A DNA stretch of 64,000 nucleotides. It comes from Rhodobacteraceae bacterium EhC02 (lineage in GTDB: Bacteria; Pseudomonadota; Alphaproteobacteria; Rhodobacterales; Rhodobacteraceae). The stretch lies in assembly GCA_001650895.1 (NCBI GenBank), contig LXYH01000034.1, positions 1 through 64,000 of the forward strand. The letters are read 5' to 3'. Shown here in pieces: positions 35,073 to 45,213 of this stretch. The translations under genes were made by a program, and so were the position numbers. Position 1 is the first letter of the stretch; each line of letters begins with the position of its first letter. The notes under the pieces are model-generated. The model saw only the letters and a list, made by a program, of their open reading frames with translations, did not search any database and had not been told where the DNA came from.

Positions 35073-35156
35073 CGCCACCGGCCGCGCCCTGTTTCTTCTT
35101 GCCTCAAATATCCAATTCCGCGCTTGCCATCCGCGCGGCGCCAAAGGAAAAATCCC

Positions 35157-36332
35157 ATGGCCCTGACCCGCACCGCAACCACCTTCGCCCCCCCGGTGAT
35201 GGAGGCGCGGCGCTGGCTGGACGGGGTTGATTTCCCCCCCGCGCGACCGCTGATCAACGTCAGCCAGGCGGCCCCGGTCGATCTGCCCCCGCTGCCCCTG
35301 CGCGAGGCGCTGGCCGAGGCGGCGCTGCACACGGCGCAGGCGCATCTTTATGGCCCCGTCCTGGGCGCGCCCGAATTGCGCGCCGAGGTGGCGGCGCGAA
35401 CGGCGCGGCTTTACGGCGGTGCCGTCACGCCTGCGCAGGTCGCCATCACCTCGGGCTGCAACCAGGCCTTCAACGCGGCAACGATGGCCCTGACCACCGA
35501 AGGGGATGAAGTCATCCTTCCAACGCCTTGGTATTTCAATCATAAAATGTGGCTCGACATGGCCGGGGTGCAGGCTGTGCCATTGCCGACCGGCGCGGGC
35601 ATGCTGCCCGATCCCGACCAGGCGGCGGCCCTGATCACCCCGCGCACCCGCGCGATCACCCTGGTCAGCCCGAACAATCCGGCGGGCGTCGAATATCCCG
35701 CGGATCTGATCCGCGCCTTCGCCGATCTAGCGCGCCGGCACGGCATCGCGCTGATCGTGGACGAGACCTATCGCGATTTCCATTCGATCAGCGGACCTGC
35801 GCATGATCTCTTCACCGATCCCGACTGGGACGACACGCTGATCCAGCTCTATTCCTTCTCCAAGGCTTACCGGCTGACCGGGCACCGGGTCGGTGCGATG
35901 CTGGCAAGCCCTGCCCGGCTGGCCGAGGTCGAGAAATTCCTCGATACCGTCACGATCTGCCCCAATCAGCTGGGCCAGATCGCGGCGCTCTGGGGGATGC
36001 GAAACCTCGATCAATGGCTTGCGGGCGAGCGGGACGAGATCCTGGCGCGCCGTGCCGCGATCGAGGCGGGATTTCCCCGCCTGGCCGCAAAGGGATGGGA
36101 TCTGCGCGGGGTCGGCGCCTATTTCGCCTATGTCGCCCATCCTTTCGACGAACCTTCCGACAGGCTGGCGCAGCGCATGGTCCGCGAGGCGGGCGTTCTG
36201 GCCCTGCCCGGCACGATGTTCATGCCCGAGGGCGACGCGGATGGCGCGCGGCACCTGCGCATCGCCTTTGCCAATGTCGACAGCGCGGGCATCGGGGTTC
36301 TGTTCGACCGTCTGGCCGGGCTTGAGGCCTGA
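35157..36332 (+). CDS. PLP-dependent aminotransferase, class I/II
   Basis: 391 residues of the fold-type I aminotransferase family. The cofactor-binding elements are ITSGCNQAFNAA (near 98-109), the VSPNNPAG loop (near 168-175), VDETYRDF with Asp near 201, and the Schiff-base lysine in YSFSKAYRLTGHRVG (near 232-246). The substrate cannot be told from sequence; aromatic or aspartate-like donors are possible. AAAGGAAAAA precedes the ATG at 35157. It sits between gpt and ppiD on the same strand. Confidence 0.9.
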   Translation: MALTRTATTFAPPVMEARRWLDGVDFPPARPLINVSQAAPVDLPPLPLREALAEAALHTAQAHLYGPVLGAPELRAEVAARTARLYGGAVTPAQVAITSGCNQAFNAATMALTTEGDEVILPTPWYFNHKMWLDMAGVQAVPLPTGAGMLPDPDQAAALITPRTRAITLVSPNNPAGVEYPADLIRAFADLARRHGIALIVDETYRDFHSISGPAHDLFTDPDWDDTLIQLYSFSKAYRLTGHRVGAMLASPARLAEVEKFLDTVTICPNQLGQIAALWGMRNLDQWLAGERDEILARRAAIEAGFPRLAAKGWDLRGVGAYFAYVAHPFDEPSDRLAQRMVREAGVLALPGTMFMPEGDADGARHLRIAFANVDSAGIGVLFDRLAGLEA

Positions 36333-36413
36333 TCGCCCGATCCGGCCTTGCCCCGCAGTCGCGCAGCGCGTAGACAGTTCCAACTTTGAAAAACACCCGG
36401 AAAGAGGCGCTTC

Positions 36414-38270
36414 ATGGCACGCGGCGGTATCTCGAAAACACTGGTCTGGATCCTTCTGGCCCTGCTCATCGTGGGCCTTGCCGGATTTGGCGCGGTCAAC
36501 CTGTCCGGTTCGGTCCGCTCGATCGGATCGGTCGGCGATCAGGACATCGACATCGACGAATACACCCGCGCCTTGCAGCAGGAAATTCGCGCGATCGAGG
36601 CGCAGACACGCCAGCCGCTGGGTTTTGCCGATGCGCAGGCCTTCGGACTGGACCGCAACGTGCTGGCGCAGCTGGTCACGGCGGCCGCGCTTGACAACGA
36701 GGCCGCGCGCCTGGGCCTGTCGGTCGGCGACGCGGTCGTGGCCGAACAGATCTTGGGGATCCCCTCGTTCCAGTCGGTGAACGGCGCCTTCGACCGCGAG
36801 GCCTATCGCTTCACCCTGCAGCAGAACGGCCTGACCGAGGCGCGTTTCGAAGAGCAGCTGCGCCGCGAGACCGCCCGCAGCCTGCTGCAGGGCGCGATGG
36901 TGCAAAGCGCCGTGATGCCCCGGACCTATGTGGACACGCTGATTGCCTATGCAGGCGAGCGGCGGAATTTTTCCTGGGCTGTGGTGGATGCCGCCCAGCT
37001 GGCAGAGCCGGTCGGCCTGCCTGACGATGCACAGCTGACCACCTGGCACGAGGCGAACCCCGCCCTCTTCACCAAGCCTGCGGCCAAGCGCATTACCCTG
37101 GTCGCGCTGACACCCGAGATGATCCTGGACCAGGTCACCGTGGACGAAGAGGCATTGCGCGCCGAATACGCGGCCCGCAGCGCCGAATACAACACCCCCG
37201 AACGCCGCCTGGTCGAACGCCTGGCCTTTGCCAATGACGCCGCGGCCGAAGCGGCCGTGACGGCGCTTGCCGCGGGCGAGACGGATTTCGAAACGCTGGT
37301 GGCGGATCGCGGCCTGACGCTGGCGGATGTCGATCTTGGCGATGTCTCGCAGGCCGATCTGGGGGCCGCCGGCGACGCGGTCTTTACGGCAGAGGTGGGC
37401 GGTATCGCAGGCCCGCTGCCCAGCTCGCTTGGCCCCGCCCTCTTCCGGGTGAACGGCGTTCTGGCCGCGCAAAGCCTGTCCTTCGAGGAGGTGCGCGAAG
37501 ACCTGGCCGCCGAACTGGCCCCCGACCGCGCCCGCCGCGTGATCGAAGCGCAGGCCAGTGGCATCGATGACATGCTGGCAGGTGGCGCCACGCTGGAAGA
37601 GCTGGCCAGCGATACCGATATGGAAATGCAGACCCTTGACTGGTCGCCGCAAGTGGATGCGGGCGTGGCCGCCTATCCGGCCTTCCGCGCGGCGGCGCAG
37701 GCCTTGCAGATCGACAATTATCCCGCCCTGATCGAACTGGATGATGGCGGCATTGTCGCGATGCGCCTGGACGAGGAACTGCCGCCGCGCCTTCAGGCGC
37801 TGGACGAGGTGCGCGATGCCGCGACCGCAGGCTGGCAGCGGGCCGAAACCGCCCGCCTTCTGCGCGCCCGCGCCGAGGCGATGATGATCGACTATGGCGC
37901 CGTCGGTGATCTGGCCGCCCTGGGCCTGACGGTGACGGAAGAGGTCGACATCACGCGCGATCAGTTCATTCCCGGCACGGCCCCCGGTTTCCTGGCACAG
38001 GTCTTCCAGATGGCCCCCGGCGATCTGGCCGTGATCGACGGCCCGGACGAAGGGCGCGGCCCCTCGGTACTGATCGTGCGGCTGGATCAGGTTCTGCCAG
38101 CGGATGAGGCCAATCCCGGTGTCGCGGCCCTGCGCGCGCGCCTGTCGGACAGCGGGCGCAGCGGCCTCGCGCAGGATCTGTTCCAGTCCTATGTCGGGCA
38201 GTTGCAGACCCAGGCCGGCATCAGGCTTGACCAGGCGGCGATCAACGCGGTTCACGCGAATTTCCAGTAA
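36414..38270 (+). CDS. ppiD: PpiD-like peptidyl-prolyl isomerase (SurA N-terminal domain)
   Basis: 618-residue periplasmic chaperone anchored by one N-terminal membrane segment (VWILLALLIVGLAGFGAV, about 11-28). A SurA-type N-terminal domain follows (VGDQDIDIDEYTRALQQEIR), then a parvulin-like rotamase domain about 235-350 and a long helical C-terminus. The whole is about the length of E. coli PpiD (623). PpiD assists proteins leaving the Sec translocon. The parvulin active site is not well conserved, as is usual in PpiD. Only 11 bases separate it from trpE. Confidence 0.88.
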   Translation: MARGGISKTLVWILLALLIVGLAGFGAVNLSGSVRSIGSVGDQDIDIDEYTRALQQEIRAIEAQTRQPLGFADAQAFGLDRNVLAQLVTAAALDNEAARLGLSVGDAVVAEQILGIPSFQSVNGAFDREAYRFTLQQNGLTEARFEEQLRRETARSLLQGAMVQSAVMPRTYVDTLIAYAGERRNFSWAVVDAAQLAEPVGLPDDAQLTTWHEANPALFTKPAAKRITLVALTPEMILDQVTVDEEALRAEYAARSAEYNTPERRLVERLAFANDAAAEAAVTALAAGETDFETLVADRGLTLADVDLGDVSQADLGAAGDAVFTAEVGGIAGPLPSSLGPALFRVNGVLAAQSLSFEEVREDLAAELAPDRARRVIEAQASGIDDMLAGGATLEELASDTDMEMQTLDWSPQVDAGVAAYPAFRAAAQALQIDNYPALIELDDGGIVAMRLDEELPPRLQALDEVRDAATAGWQRAETARLLRARAEAMMIDYGAVGDLAALGLTVTEEVDITRDQFIPGTAPGFLAQVFQMAPGDLAVIDGPDEGRGPSVLIVRLDQVLPADEANPGVAALRARLSDSGRSGLAQDLFQSYVGQLQTQAGIRLDQAAINAVHANFQ

Positions 38271-38281
38271 GGACCTGCCCC

Positions 38282-39790
38282 GTGGAGCTGACCCCCGATT
38301 TCGAGACCTTCGCCCGCGCCTATGAAGCGGGACAGAATCAGGTTGTCTATGCCCGGCTAGCCGCCGATCTCGACACGCCCGTATCATTGATGCTCAAGCT
38401 GTCGGGCGCGGCCAAGGATGCCTTCATGCTGGAATCCGTGACCGGCGGCGAGGTGCGCGGGCGTTATTCGATCATCGGGTTGAAACCGGACCTCGTATGG
38501 CAGTGTCGTGGCGCGCAAAGCCGGCTGAACCGGCACGCCCGCTTCGATCCCGACGCGTTCGAGGATCAGCCGGGTGATCCGCTGGACAACCTGCGGGCGC
38601 TGATCGCGGAAAGCCGGATCAACCTGCCCGAAGACCTGCCCGCCGCAAGCGCCGGGCTTTTCGGCTATCTGGGCTATGACATGATCCGGCTGGTCGAACA
38701 CCTGCCCGACGTGAACCCCGATCCGCTGGGCCTGCCCGATGCGGTAATGCTGCGCCCCACGGTGGTGGCGGTTCTGGACGGGGTCAAGGGCGACGTCACC
38801 GTGGTCTCGCCCGCATGGGTCAGCGAGGGGCAGTCGGCGCGCGCCGCCTATGCCCAGGCCGCCGAGCGGGTGATGGACGCGCTGCGCGATCTGGACCGCG
38901 CCCTGCCGCAGGCCACCCGAGAGATGGGCGAGGCACGCGATGCCGCCCCGCCGCAGTCGAATTTCGCGCATGCCGATTATCTGGCGGCGGTCGAGAAGGC
39001 CAAGGACTATATCCGCGCGGGCGATATCTTTCAGGTCGTGCCCTCGCAGCGCTGGACGCAGGATTTTCCGCTGCCGCCCTTCACGCTCTACCGGTCGCTG
39101 CGGCGGACCAATCCTTCGCCCTTCATGTTCTATTTCAACTTCGGCGGCTTCCAGGTGATCGGCGCCAGCCCCGAGATCCTGGTGCGCGTCTTTGGCCGCG
39201 AGGTCACGATCCGCCCCATCGCCGGGACGCGCCCACGTGGCGCCACGCCCGAACAGGACCGCGCCTACGAGGCCGAGCTGCTGGCCGACAAGAAGGAACT
39301 GGCCGAACATCTGATGCTGCTGGATCTTGGCCGCAACGATGTGGGCCGCGTGGCCAAGATAGGCACCGTCCGCCCGACCGAACAGTTCATCATCGAGCGT
39401 TACAGCCATGTGATGCATATCGTGTCGAACGTGGTGGGCGAACTTGCCGATGATCAGGACGCGCTGAGCGCCTTTTTCGCAGGCATGCCGGCAGGCACGG
39501 TATCGGGCGCTCCCAAGGTTCGCGCCATGCAGATCATCGACGAACTGGAGCCGGAAAAGCGCGGTGTCTACGGGGGCGGCGTCGGCTATTTCAGCGCGGG
39601 CGGCGACATGGACATGTGCATCGCCCTGCGCACCGCGATCGTGCAGGACCGCAAGCTGTACATCCAGGCAGGCGGCGGCGTGGTCTATGACAGCGACCCC
39701 GAGGCCGAATACCAGGAAACCGTGCACAAATCGAACGCGATCCGCCGCGCGGCGGCCGATGCGGCGCGCTTTTCGGGCGGCAACAGCTGA
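38282..39790 (+). CDS. trpE: Anthranilate synthase component I
   Basis: 502 residues, GTG start. Converts chorismate to anthranilate using ammonia from TrpG. The N-terminal LLKLSGAAKDAFMLESVTGG region carries the tryptophan feedback site, and the chorismate-binding core shows YFNFGGFQVIGASPEILVR, RPIAGTRPRG, and the C-terminal PAGTVSGAPKVRAMQIIDEL. The gene is separated from trpG-trpD-trpC by rluE and an opposite-strand deacetylase gene, the split arrangement usual in Rhodobacterales. I saw no leader peptide or attenuator before it; the ppiD stop is 11 bases upstream. Confidence 0.97.
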   Translation: MELTPDFETFARAYEAGQNQVVYARLAADLDTPVSLMLKLSGAAKDAFMLESVTGGEVRGRYSIIGLKPDLVWQCRGAQSRLNRHARFDPDAFEDQPGDPLDNLRALIAESRINLPEDLPAASAGLFGYLGYDMIRLVEHLPDVNPDPLGLPDAVMLRPTVVAVLDGVKGDVTVVSPAWVSEGQSARAAYAQAAERVMDALRDLDRALPQATREMGEARDAAPPQSNFAHADYLAAVEKAKDYIRAGDIFQVVPSQRWTQDFPLPPFTLYRSLRRTNPSPFMFYFNFGGFQVIGASPEILVRVFGREVTIRPIAGTRPRGATPEQDRAYEAELLADKKELAEHLMLLDLGRNDVGRVAKIGTVRPTEQFIIERYSHVMHIVSNVVGELADDQDALSAFFAGMPAGTVSGAPKVRAMQIIDELEPEKRGVYGGGVGYFSAGGDMDMCIALRTAIVQDRKLYIQAGGGVVYDSDPEAEYQETVHKSNAIRRAAADAARFSGGNS

Positions 39791-39811
39791 CATGGCGGTC
39801 TTGCCGCCATG
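39791..39811 (+). promoter_or_regulatory. Hairpin covering the rluE start codon
   Basis: Perfect 8-bp stem CATGGCGG / CCGCCATG with a 5-base loop. The right arm contains the rluE ATG (39809-39811), starting directly after the trpE stop. No Shine-Dalgarno is visible outside it. The hairpin could limit rluE translation or end the trpE message; both are inference. Confidence 0.4.
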
Positions 39812-40366
39812 ACGCGCCTGATCCTGTTCAACAAGCCCTTCGACGTGCTGTCGCAGTTCACCGATCGCGGCAGCGCGGACAGTCCGCGCGCCACCCTGTC
39901 GGATTTCATCGACATCCCGCGCGTCTATCCCGCAGGGCGGCTTGATCGCGACAGCGAGGGGCTGCTTCTGCTGACCGATGACGGCAAGCTGCAGGCAAGG
40001 ATCAGCGATCCGCGTCACAAGCAGGAAAAGACCTATCTCGCACAGGTCGAAGGCATCCCCGACAAGGCGGCGCTTGCGGCGCTGCGGGCCGGTGTCGTTC
40101 TGAATGACGGGCCCACGCGCCCCGCAAAGGTGCGCGCCGTGCCCGAACCCGGCTGGATCTGGCCACGCAACCCGCCGGTGCGGTTTCGCAAATCAGTGCC
40201 TGACAGCTGGATCGAACTGACGATCAGCGAGGGGCGCAACCGCCAGGTCCGGCGCATGACCGCACATGTGGGTCATCCCACGTTGCGCCTGATCCGGGTC
40301 CGTATCGGCCCGTGGCAACTGGGCGATCTGGCCCCTGGCCAATGGCGCGACGCGCCGCTGGCGTAA
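39809..40366 (+). CDS. rluE: Pseudouridine synthase, RluE/RsuA family
   Basis: 185-residue pseudouridine synthase without an S4 domain, as in RluE, which modifies 23S rRNA at U2457 in E. coli. The catalytic motif is [18 protein letters not shown], with the nucleophilic Asp near 50; the later motif [10 protein letters not shown] (near 143-152) is also present. An insertion [14 protein letters not shown] near 115-128 is typical of the RluE group. It lies 18 bases after trpE and is convergent with the deacetylase gene. Confidence 0.92.
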   Translation: MTRLILFNKPFDVLSQFTDRGSADSPRATLSDFIDIPRVYPAGRLDRDSEGLLLLTDDGKLQARISDPRHKQEKTYLAQVEGIPDKAALAALRAGVVLNDGPTRPAKVRAVPEPGWIWPRNPPVRFRKSVPDSWIELTISEGRNRQVRRMTAHVGHPTLRLIRVRIGPWQLGDLAPGQWRDAPLA

Positions 40367-40369
40367 GGA

Positions 40370-42073
40370 TCATTCTGCCGCTTGCAGCACCGCCGAGACG
40401 GGGGCCAGCGCCACGCGCTGCGCCCTGTCCTGCAGACCCCACAGCAGCAGGGCCGAGATCGTCTCGGGCCGCAGGCGACCGATCATGATCACGCCAGCCC
40501 CCTCGCCTGCCGCAGGCAGACCCTCGGCCTGTTGACCGGCCTTGAAGGCCCCCTGATCCAGAAAGCGCCGAATCGCGGCGGCGTCCTGCCCCGCACCATC
40601 GAAGTCGCGGAACACCGTGGCCGAGGGTACGCCCGATTTGGCCGCCATCTTCTGGGCCGTATTCAGACCGTTCGGCAGCATGATCAACCCGTAGCCGCGC
40701 TGCCCCAGGATGGCCGAGACCTGATCCGACAGCTCGCGGCTGGATTGCAGCCCGGTTGCATCGCCTTCCAGAACGCCCACGGCCTCGGGGACGGCGGCAA
40801 GCGACGCCTCCATCGCGATTTCGGCATCCTGCGCGGTCGAGCCGGGCATCAGGTCAACCAGGGCCAGCACTTCGAATCCCGCGCGGCGGTACCGGTCCGA
40901 GGCTTCGGGCGCGTCGGGACGCGTGGTGTCGATGGCGATGGTCAGCGGATAGGGAAAACCGGCCAGCGCATCGGGACCAAGCCCGCTGTCGCCCCGGTCG
41001 ATCAGCACGATGGACAGGCGCGGGCGCGTGTCGTTGTCGTCAAAGGGCAAGGCGTTGGCGCGCAGCGGGCTGGCGCTGCCGTCGGCGGGGCCGCGCAGCG
41101 CGATGTCATTCCCGGCGCCTGCCTCGCCCGGTGCGGGGCGATCCACCAGCGAGGTTGCGGGCGTGCCGATCCGGGGGCGGAGCACGGGATTGATATCCTG
41201 GACGGCGACCGGCGCTGTGGGCGCGGTCTGATCGGGTTGGACCGCAGGGGGTGCTGGCTCGATCACCGGCAAGGGTTGGCGACGCGGGCTGTCTTGCGGC
41301 GCCAGCACGGCCGTTCGCGCGGGCGGGGATCCGGCCTCGGCGCGGGGGCTGATATCGACCACCGCATCCTCACGCGGCACGGTCATCTGCGTGGGGCCGG
41401 GATCGGCTGCTGCCTGGGTCTGATCGGGTTGGGCGGGCTGGGTTGCGACCTCGGGGGCCACGGGCATGACTGCGGTGTCGCGACCGGCGGGTTGCTGCGG
41501 CTCGGTCGGGGCGACGGTGCTGCGGGGGGTGGCACCATCGCCCGAGGTCGCGGGCAAGGCCGCGATAACGGGCGTATCGGTGGCCAGGCTGGGCGCGGGC
41601 ATTGCCGTGGCCGCCTGATCCGTCTGCGGTTGCGCCGCCGGATCGCGATCGGCGCGCGGCAAGGGAGGATTGGCCAGTGGCGCGGCAGGCTCAAGCGTCT
41701 GAACAGGCGCCGGGCTGGGGGCCGCATCGGGGGCCGGCAACAAGGCCTGCCTGTCGTCGCGCCCGGCGGTGAAGCCGCTGCCGGCGGGCACAGTCACCTG
41801 CCCCGTTTCCGGCGGTGTTTCGGGCGCGGTGCCAGGCGCAGCGGCAGTGGTGTCGGCGGGTGCCGTCACCGGCGCGGGCGCAGCGGCGGGCGGTTCAACG
41901 GGTGCCGTCACCGGTTCTGTCGCAACCGGTGGCGCCGATGCCACCTGATCGGCCGGGGCTGCCGCGTCCGACATGTCAGCGGGCTGCAGCCCCGAGAGAA
42001 TCGACAGCGCAGAGACACCGACCACCGAAACCGCCGTCCCCGCAAGGACCCCACGAATAAACCCTTTTGCCAT
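40370..42073 (-). CDS. Divergent polysaccharide deacetylase family protein
   Basis: 567 residues from ATG 42073. The N-terminus has a membrane anchor (GVLAGTAVSVVGVSALSIL, about 6-24). A very long Pro/Ala/Thr-rich linker follows (about 30-340) and would be extended and disordered in the periplasm. The C-terminal 220 residues contain the divergent polysaccharide deacetylase fold (RLSIVLIDRGDSGLGPDALA, then FPYLTIAIDTT-like text and VLEGDATG, RGYGLIMLPNG, SGVPSATVFRDFDGAG). Members are thought to act on envelope glycans. The Pro-rich part is much longer than in relatives such as YibQ. The gene is opposite to the trp operon around it. Confidence 0.85.
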   Translation of the reverse strand: MAKGFIRGVLAGTAVSVVGVSALSILSGLQPADMSDAAAPADQVASAPPVATEPVTAPVEPPAAAPAPVTAPADTTAAAPGTAPETPPETGQVTVPAGSGFTAGRDDRQALLPAPDAAPSPAPVQTLEPAAPLANPPLPRADRDPAAQPQTDQAATAMPAPSLATDTPVIAALPATSGDGATPRSTVAPTEPQQPAGRDTAVMPVAPEVATQPAQPDQTQAAADPGPTQMTVPREDAVVDISPRAEAGSPPARTAVLAPQDSPRRQPLPVIEPAPPAVQPDQTAPTAPVAVQDINPVLRPRIGTPATSLVDRPAPGEAGAGNDIALRGPADGSASPLRANALPFDDNDTRPRLSIVLIDRGDSGLGPDALAGFPYPLTIAIDTTRPDAPEASDRYRRAGFEVLALVDLMPGSTAQDAEIAMEASLAAVPEAVGVLEGDATGLQSSRELSDQVSAILGQRGYGLIMLPNGLNTAQKMAAKSGVPSATVFRDFDGAGQDAAAIRRFLDQGAFKAGQQAEGLPAAGEGAGVIMIGRLRPETISALLLWGLQDRAQRVALAPVSAVLQAAE

Positions 42074-42318
42074 CGATCTGCCCCTTCTGCCCGCCGTTCT
42101 TGCCGCGTCCTGCGATCCCTGTCGCGTTCCGGCCTGCCCTTGTACCTGCCCTGCTGCCCGCCATCTTGCCTGCCCGGCCCGGGTCGTGAACACCCAAGGC
42201 GCCGTCCGGTTCGGGACGCAATATGGGCCACGCCCCTTGACGCTCCGGCGCAAGCCTGAACAAGTATACCGCGACCAAGGTGCGGGCCTCCAGCCCCGAA
42301 ACGGAAAAGATAGGCCAG

Positions 42319-42900
42319 ATGCTGCTGCTCATCGATAACTACGACAGTTTCACCTATAATCTGGTGCATTATCTGGGCGACCTGGGCGCGGATATCACGG
42401 TGCGCCGCAATGACGCGCTGGATGTGCAGGCGGCGATGGCGATGAACCCGGCGGGCATCATCCTGTCCCCCGGCCCCTGCGATCCTGATCAGGCGGGGAT
42501 CTGCCTTGCGCTGACCGCCGCCGCCGCCGAGACGCGCACCCCGCTTCTGGGGGTCTGCCTGGGCCATCAGACCATCGGCCAGGCCTTTGGCGGTCGCGTC
42601 GTGCGCTGCCACGAGATCGTGCATGGCAAGATGGGCGTGATGCACCATGCGGGAAAGGGTCTGTTCGCGAGTCTGCCCAACCCGTTCGAGGCCACGCGCT
42701 ATCACTCGCTGGTGGTCGAACGCGAGAGCCTGCCCGACTGCCTCGAGGTGACCGCCTGGCTGGAGGATGGCACGATCATGGGGCTGCAGCACCGCGAGCT
42801 GCCGATCCAGGGCGTGCAGTTTCATCCCGAATCCATCGCCTCGCAGCACGGGCATGACCTGCTGCGCAATTTCCTGGATCTGACGAAAGTGCCGGCATGA
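42319..42900 (+). CDS. trpG: Anthranilate synthase component II (glutamine amidotransferase)
   Basis: 193 residues from ATG 42319 ([14 protein letters not shown]). It hydrolyses glutamine and passes ammonia to TrpE. The catalytic triad is Cys in LLGVCLGHQ (near 80) with His and Glu in VQFHPES (near 168-174). The frame is open upstream to 42280, but that text is not protein-like. The end overlaps trpD by ATGA, giving translational coupling in trpG-trpD-trpC-moaC. Confidence 0.96.
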   Translation: MLLLIDNYDSFTYNLVHYLGDLGADITVRRNDALDVQAAMAMNPAGIILSPGPCDPDQAGICLALTAAAAETRTPLLGVCLGHQTIGQAFGGRVVRCHEIVHGKMGVMHHAGKGLFASLPNPFEATRYHSLVVERESLPDCLEVTAWLEDGTIMGLQHRELPIQGVQFHPESIASQHGHDLLRNFLDLTKVPA

Positions 42901-43916
42901 GTGACGCGCTGAAACCGCTGCTGGGCCTTGCCGCCGATCGCCCGCTCTCGCGGGCCGAGGCCGAGGCCGCTTTCACCATCCTTTTCGAGGGCGAAGCCAC
43001 CCCCAGCCAGATCGGCGGTCTGCTGATGGCGCTGCGTACGCGGGGCGAAACGGTCGAGGAATATGCCGCCGCCGCCGCCGTGATGCGTGCCAAATGCCAT
43101 GCGGTGCGCGCGCCGCAAGGGGCCATGGACATCGTGGGCACCGGTGGCGACGGGATGGGCACGCTGAATATCTCGACCGCGACCGCCTTTGTCGTGGCGG
43201 GTGCGGGCGTGCCGGTCGCCAAGCATGGCAATCGCAACCTGAGTTCCAAATCCGGTGCCGCGGATGCGCTGACGCAATTGGGTATCCAGGTGATGGTCGG
43301 CCCGCAAGTCGTTGAAAAGGCTCTGAATGCCTGTGGTATCGCCTTCATGATGGCGCCGATGCATCACCCCGCGATGGCCCATGTGGGCCCCACGCGCACC
43401 GAACTGGGCACGCGGACGATCTTCAACATCCTGGGTCCGCTGACCAACCCCGCCGGGGTCAAGCGCCAGTTGACCGGCGCCTACCGGCGCGACCTGATCC
43501 GCCCCATGGCCGAGGTGCTGGGCCAACTGGGCAGCGAACGCGCGTGGCTGGTGCATGGCTCGGATGGCACGGACGAGATGACGATCACCGGCCTGACCTG
43601 GGTCGCGGCACTTGAGGATGACGGCACGATCCGCGAGGTGGAACTGCACCCCGAGGATTTCGGCCTGCCCGTGCATCCGTTCGAAGACATCATCGGCGGC
43701 ACGCCGCAGGAAAACGCGGCGGCGCTGCGCGCGCTGCTGGCGGGGGCGCCGGGGGCCTATCGCGACGCGGTGCTGCTGAACGCGGCGGCGGCCCTTGCCG
43801 TCGCGGGCAAGGCCGATGATCTGCGCGACGGGGTTGCCCGCGCGCGCGAAAGCATCGATAGCGGGGCTGCGGGCGAAAAACTGGCAACCCTGGCCAGACT
43901 GACATCGGAGACATGA
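42897..43916 (+). CDS. trpD: Anthranilate phosphoribosyltransferase
   Basis: 339 residues. It joins anthranilate to PRPP in the second step of tryptophan synthesis. The PRPP-binding loop [20 protein letters not shown] lies near 77-96, and [15 protein letters not shown] near 110-124. [15 protein letters not shown] and the DE metal site (DGTDEM) follow. It overlaps trpG and trpC by ATGA-type junctions. Confidence 0.97.
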   Translation: MSDALKPLLGLAADRPLSRAEAEAAFTILFEGEATPSQIGGLLMALRTRGETVEEYAAAAAVMRAKCHAVRAPQGAMDIVGTGGDGMGTLNISTATAFVVAGAGVPVAKHGNRNLSSKSGAADALTQLGIQVMVGPQVVEKALNACGIAFMMAPMHHPAMAHVGPTRTELGTRTIFNILGPLTNPAGVKRQLTGAYRRDLIRPMAEVLGQLGSERAWLVHGSDGTDEMTITGLTWVAALEDDGTIREVELHPEDFGLPVHPFEDIIGGTPQENAAALRALLAGAPGAYRDAVLLNAAAALAVAGKADDLRDGVARARESIDSGAAGEKLATLARLTSET

Positions 43917-44728
43917 TGACCGAAACGATCCTGGATCGCATCAAGGCCTACAAGCTGGCGGAAGTGGCCGCTGACAAGGCCGCCAAACCGCTTGCGGACA
44001 TCGAAGCCGAAGCCCGCGCCGCGGATCCCGTGCGCCCTTTCGCAGAGGCCTTGCATGCCGCGTCGCGCACCGGCTACGGGCTGATTGCCGAGATCAAGAA
44101 GGCCAGCCCCTCCAAGGGGTTGATCCGTCCTGATTTCGATCCGCCCGCCCTGGCGCAGGCCTATGCGGCGGGTGGGGCAAGCTGCCTTTCGGTGCTGACG
44201 GACACGCCCAGTTTCCAGGGCGCGAAAGACTATCTGCGCGCCGCGCGGGCGGCGTGCGATCTGCCGGTGCTGCGCAAGGATTTCATGTATGATCCCTACC
44301 AGGTCGCCGAGGCGCGTGCGCTGGGGGCCGATTGCATCCTGATCATCATGGCCTCGGTCAGTGACGCCCAGGCGCAGGAGCTTGAAGCGGCCGCCCATGA
44401 CTGGGGCATGGATGCGCTGATCGAGGTGCATGACCTGCCCGAACTGGAACGCGCGACGCTGCTGTCATCGCGGATGATCGGGATCAACAACCGCAACCTG
44501 AACACCTTCGAGACGACGCTTGATACCACGCGCATCCTGTCCAAGCGGGTGCCGGCCGACCGCATGCTGGTCTGCGAAAGCGGGCTGTCGACACCGCAGG
44601 ACCTGGCCGACATGGCGATGCATGGCGCGCGCTGCTTCCTGATCGGGGAAAGCCTGATGCGTCAGGATGATGTGGAACTGGCCACGCGCAGCCTGCTGGC
44701 CAACCCGCTGACGCCGGGGGCCATGTGA
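43913..44728 (+). CDS. trpC: Indole-3-glycerol-phosphate synthase
   Basis: 271-residue TIM-barrel enzyme that closes the indole ring. The catalytic residues are in [15 protein letters not shown] (Lys and Glu near 57-60 and 62) and [22 protein letters not shown] and [11 protein letters not shown] near the C-terminus complete the phosphate site. Two consecutive ATGs at 43913 and 43916 both overlap the trpD stop. It is a single-function enzyme, not fused to TrpF as in enteric bacteria. Confidence 0.97.
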   Translation: MMTETILDRIKAYKLAEVAADKAAKPLADIEAEARAADPVRPFAEALHAASRTGYGLIAEIKKASPSKGLIRPDFDPPALAQAYAAGGASCLSVLTDTPSFQGAKDYLRAARAACDLPVLRKDFMYDPYQVAEARALGADCILIIMASVSDAQAQELEAAAHDWGMDALIEVHDLPELERATLLSSRMIGINNRNLNTFETTLDTTRILSKRVPADRMLVCESGLSTPQDLADMAMHGARCFLIGESLMRQDDVELATRSLLANPLTPGAM

Positions 44729-45210
44729 TGGCCGGCAAGGATCTGACGCATTTCGACGCCCAGGGCCAGGCCCATATGGTCGATGTCTCGGACAAGGCCG
44801 TGACGTCGCGCGTGGCCGTGGCCGAGGGCTGGATCCGGATGGCGCCAGACACTTTCGAGATCATCAGCGCGGGCCGCGCCAGGAAAGGCGATGTGCTGGG
44901 CATTGCCCGCCTTGCAGGGATCATGGGCGCCAAGAAGACGGCCGAGCTGATCCCGCTGTGTCACCCGCTGCCCATCACCAAGGTCGCGGTCGATCTGACG
45001 CTGGACGCGGACCTGCCCGGCGTACGGATCGAGGCCACGGTCAAGACCACCGGCCAGACCGGCGTCGAGATGGAGGCCCTGACCGCCGTCAGCACCGCCG
45101 CCTTGACCGTCTACGACATGACGAAAGCCGTGGACAAGGCGATGGAGATCGGCGGCATCCGCGTGATCCTCAAGGATGGCGGCAAGTCCGGAAGGTACGA
45201 GGCTGAATGA
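44728..45210 (+). CDS. moaC: Cyclic pyranopterin monophosphate synthase
   Basis: 160 residues from ATG 44728, which overlaps the trpC stop by one base. MoaC completes the first step of molybdenum cofactor synthesis after MoaA. The active-site signature [17 protein letters not shown] lies near 71-87, and the [20 protein letters not shown] helix near 113-132. The association of moaC and moeA with the trp operon is regular in this order. Its stop is inside the ATGA shared with the inserted GIY-YIG gene. Confidence 0.97.
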   Translation: MAGKDLTHFDAQGQAHMVDVSDKAVTSRVAVAEGWIRMAPDTFEIISAGRARKGDVLGIARLAGIMGAKKTAELIPLCHPLPITKVAVDLTLDADLPGVRIEATVKTTGQTGVEMEALTAVSTAALTVYDMTKAVDKAMEIGGIRVILKDGGKSGRYEAE

Positions 45211-45213
45211 TCA
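45207..45213 (+). repeat. 7-bp direct repeat ATGATCA flanking the GIY-YIG gene
   Basis: ATGATCA occurs at 45207-45213 and again at 46115-46121, exactly at both ends of the inserted gene. Removing the DNA from one copy to the other would leave moaC and moeA joined by a normal ATGA overlap with both reading frames intact. Confidence 0.7.

Noticed and set aside
38271-38290. Tryptophan leader peptide or attenuator before trpE
   Set aside because: Only 11 bases separate ppiD and trpE, too few for an attenuator.
35727-38387. 886-codon minus-strand frame opposite the aminotransferase and ppiD genes
   Set aside because: His/Arg/Gln-rich translation typical of antisense reading; plus-strand genes are clearly real.
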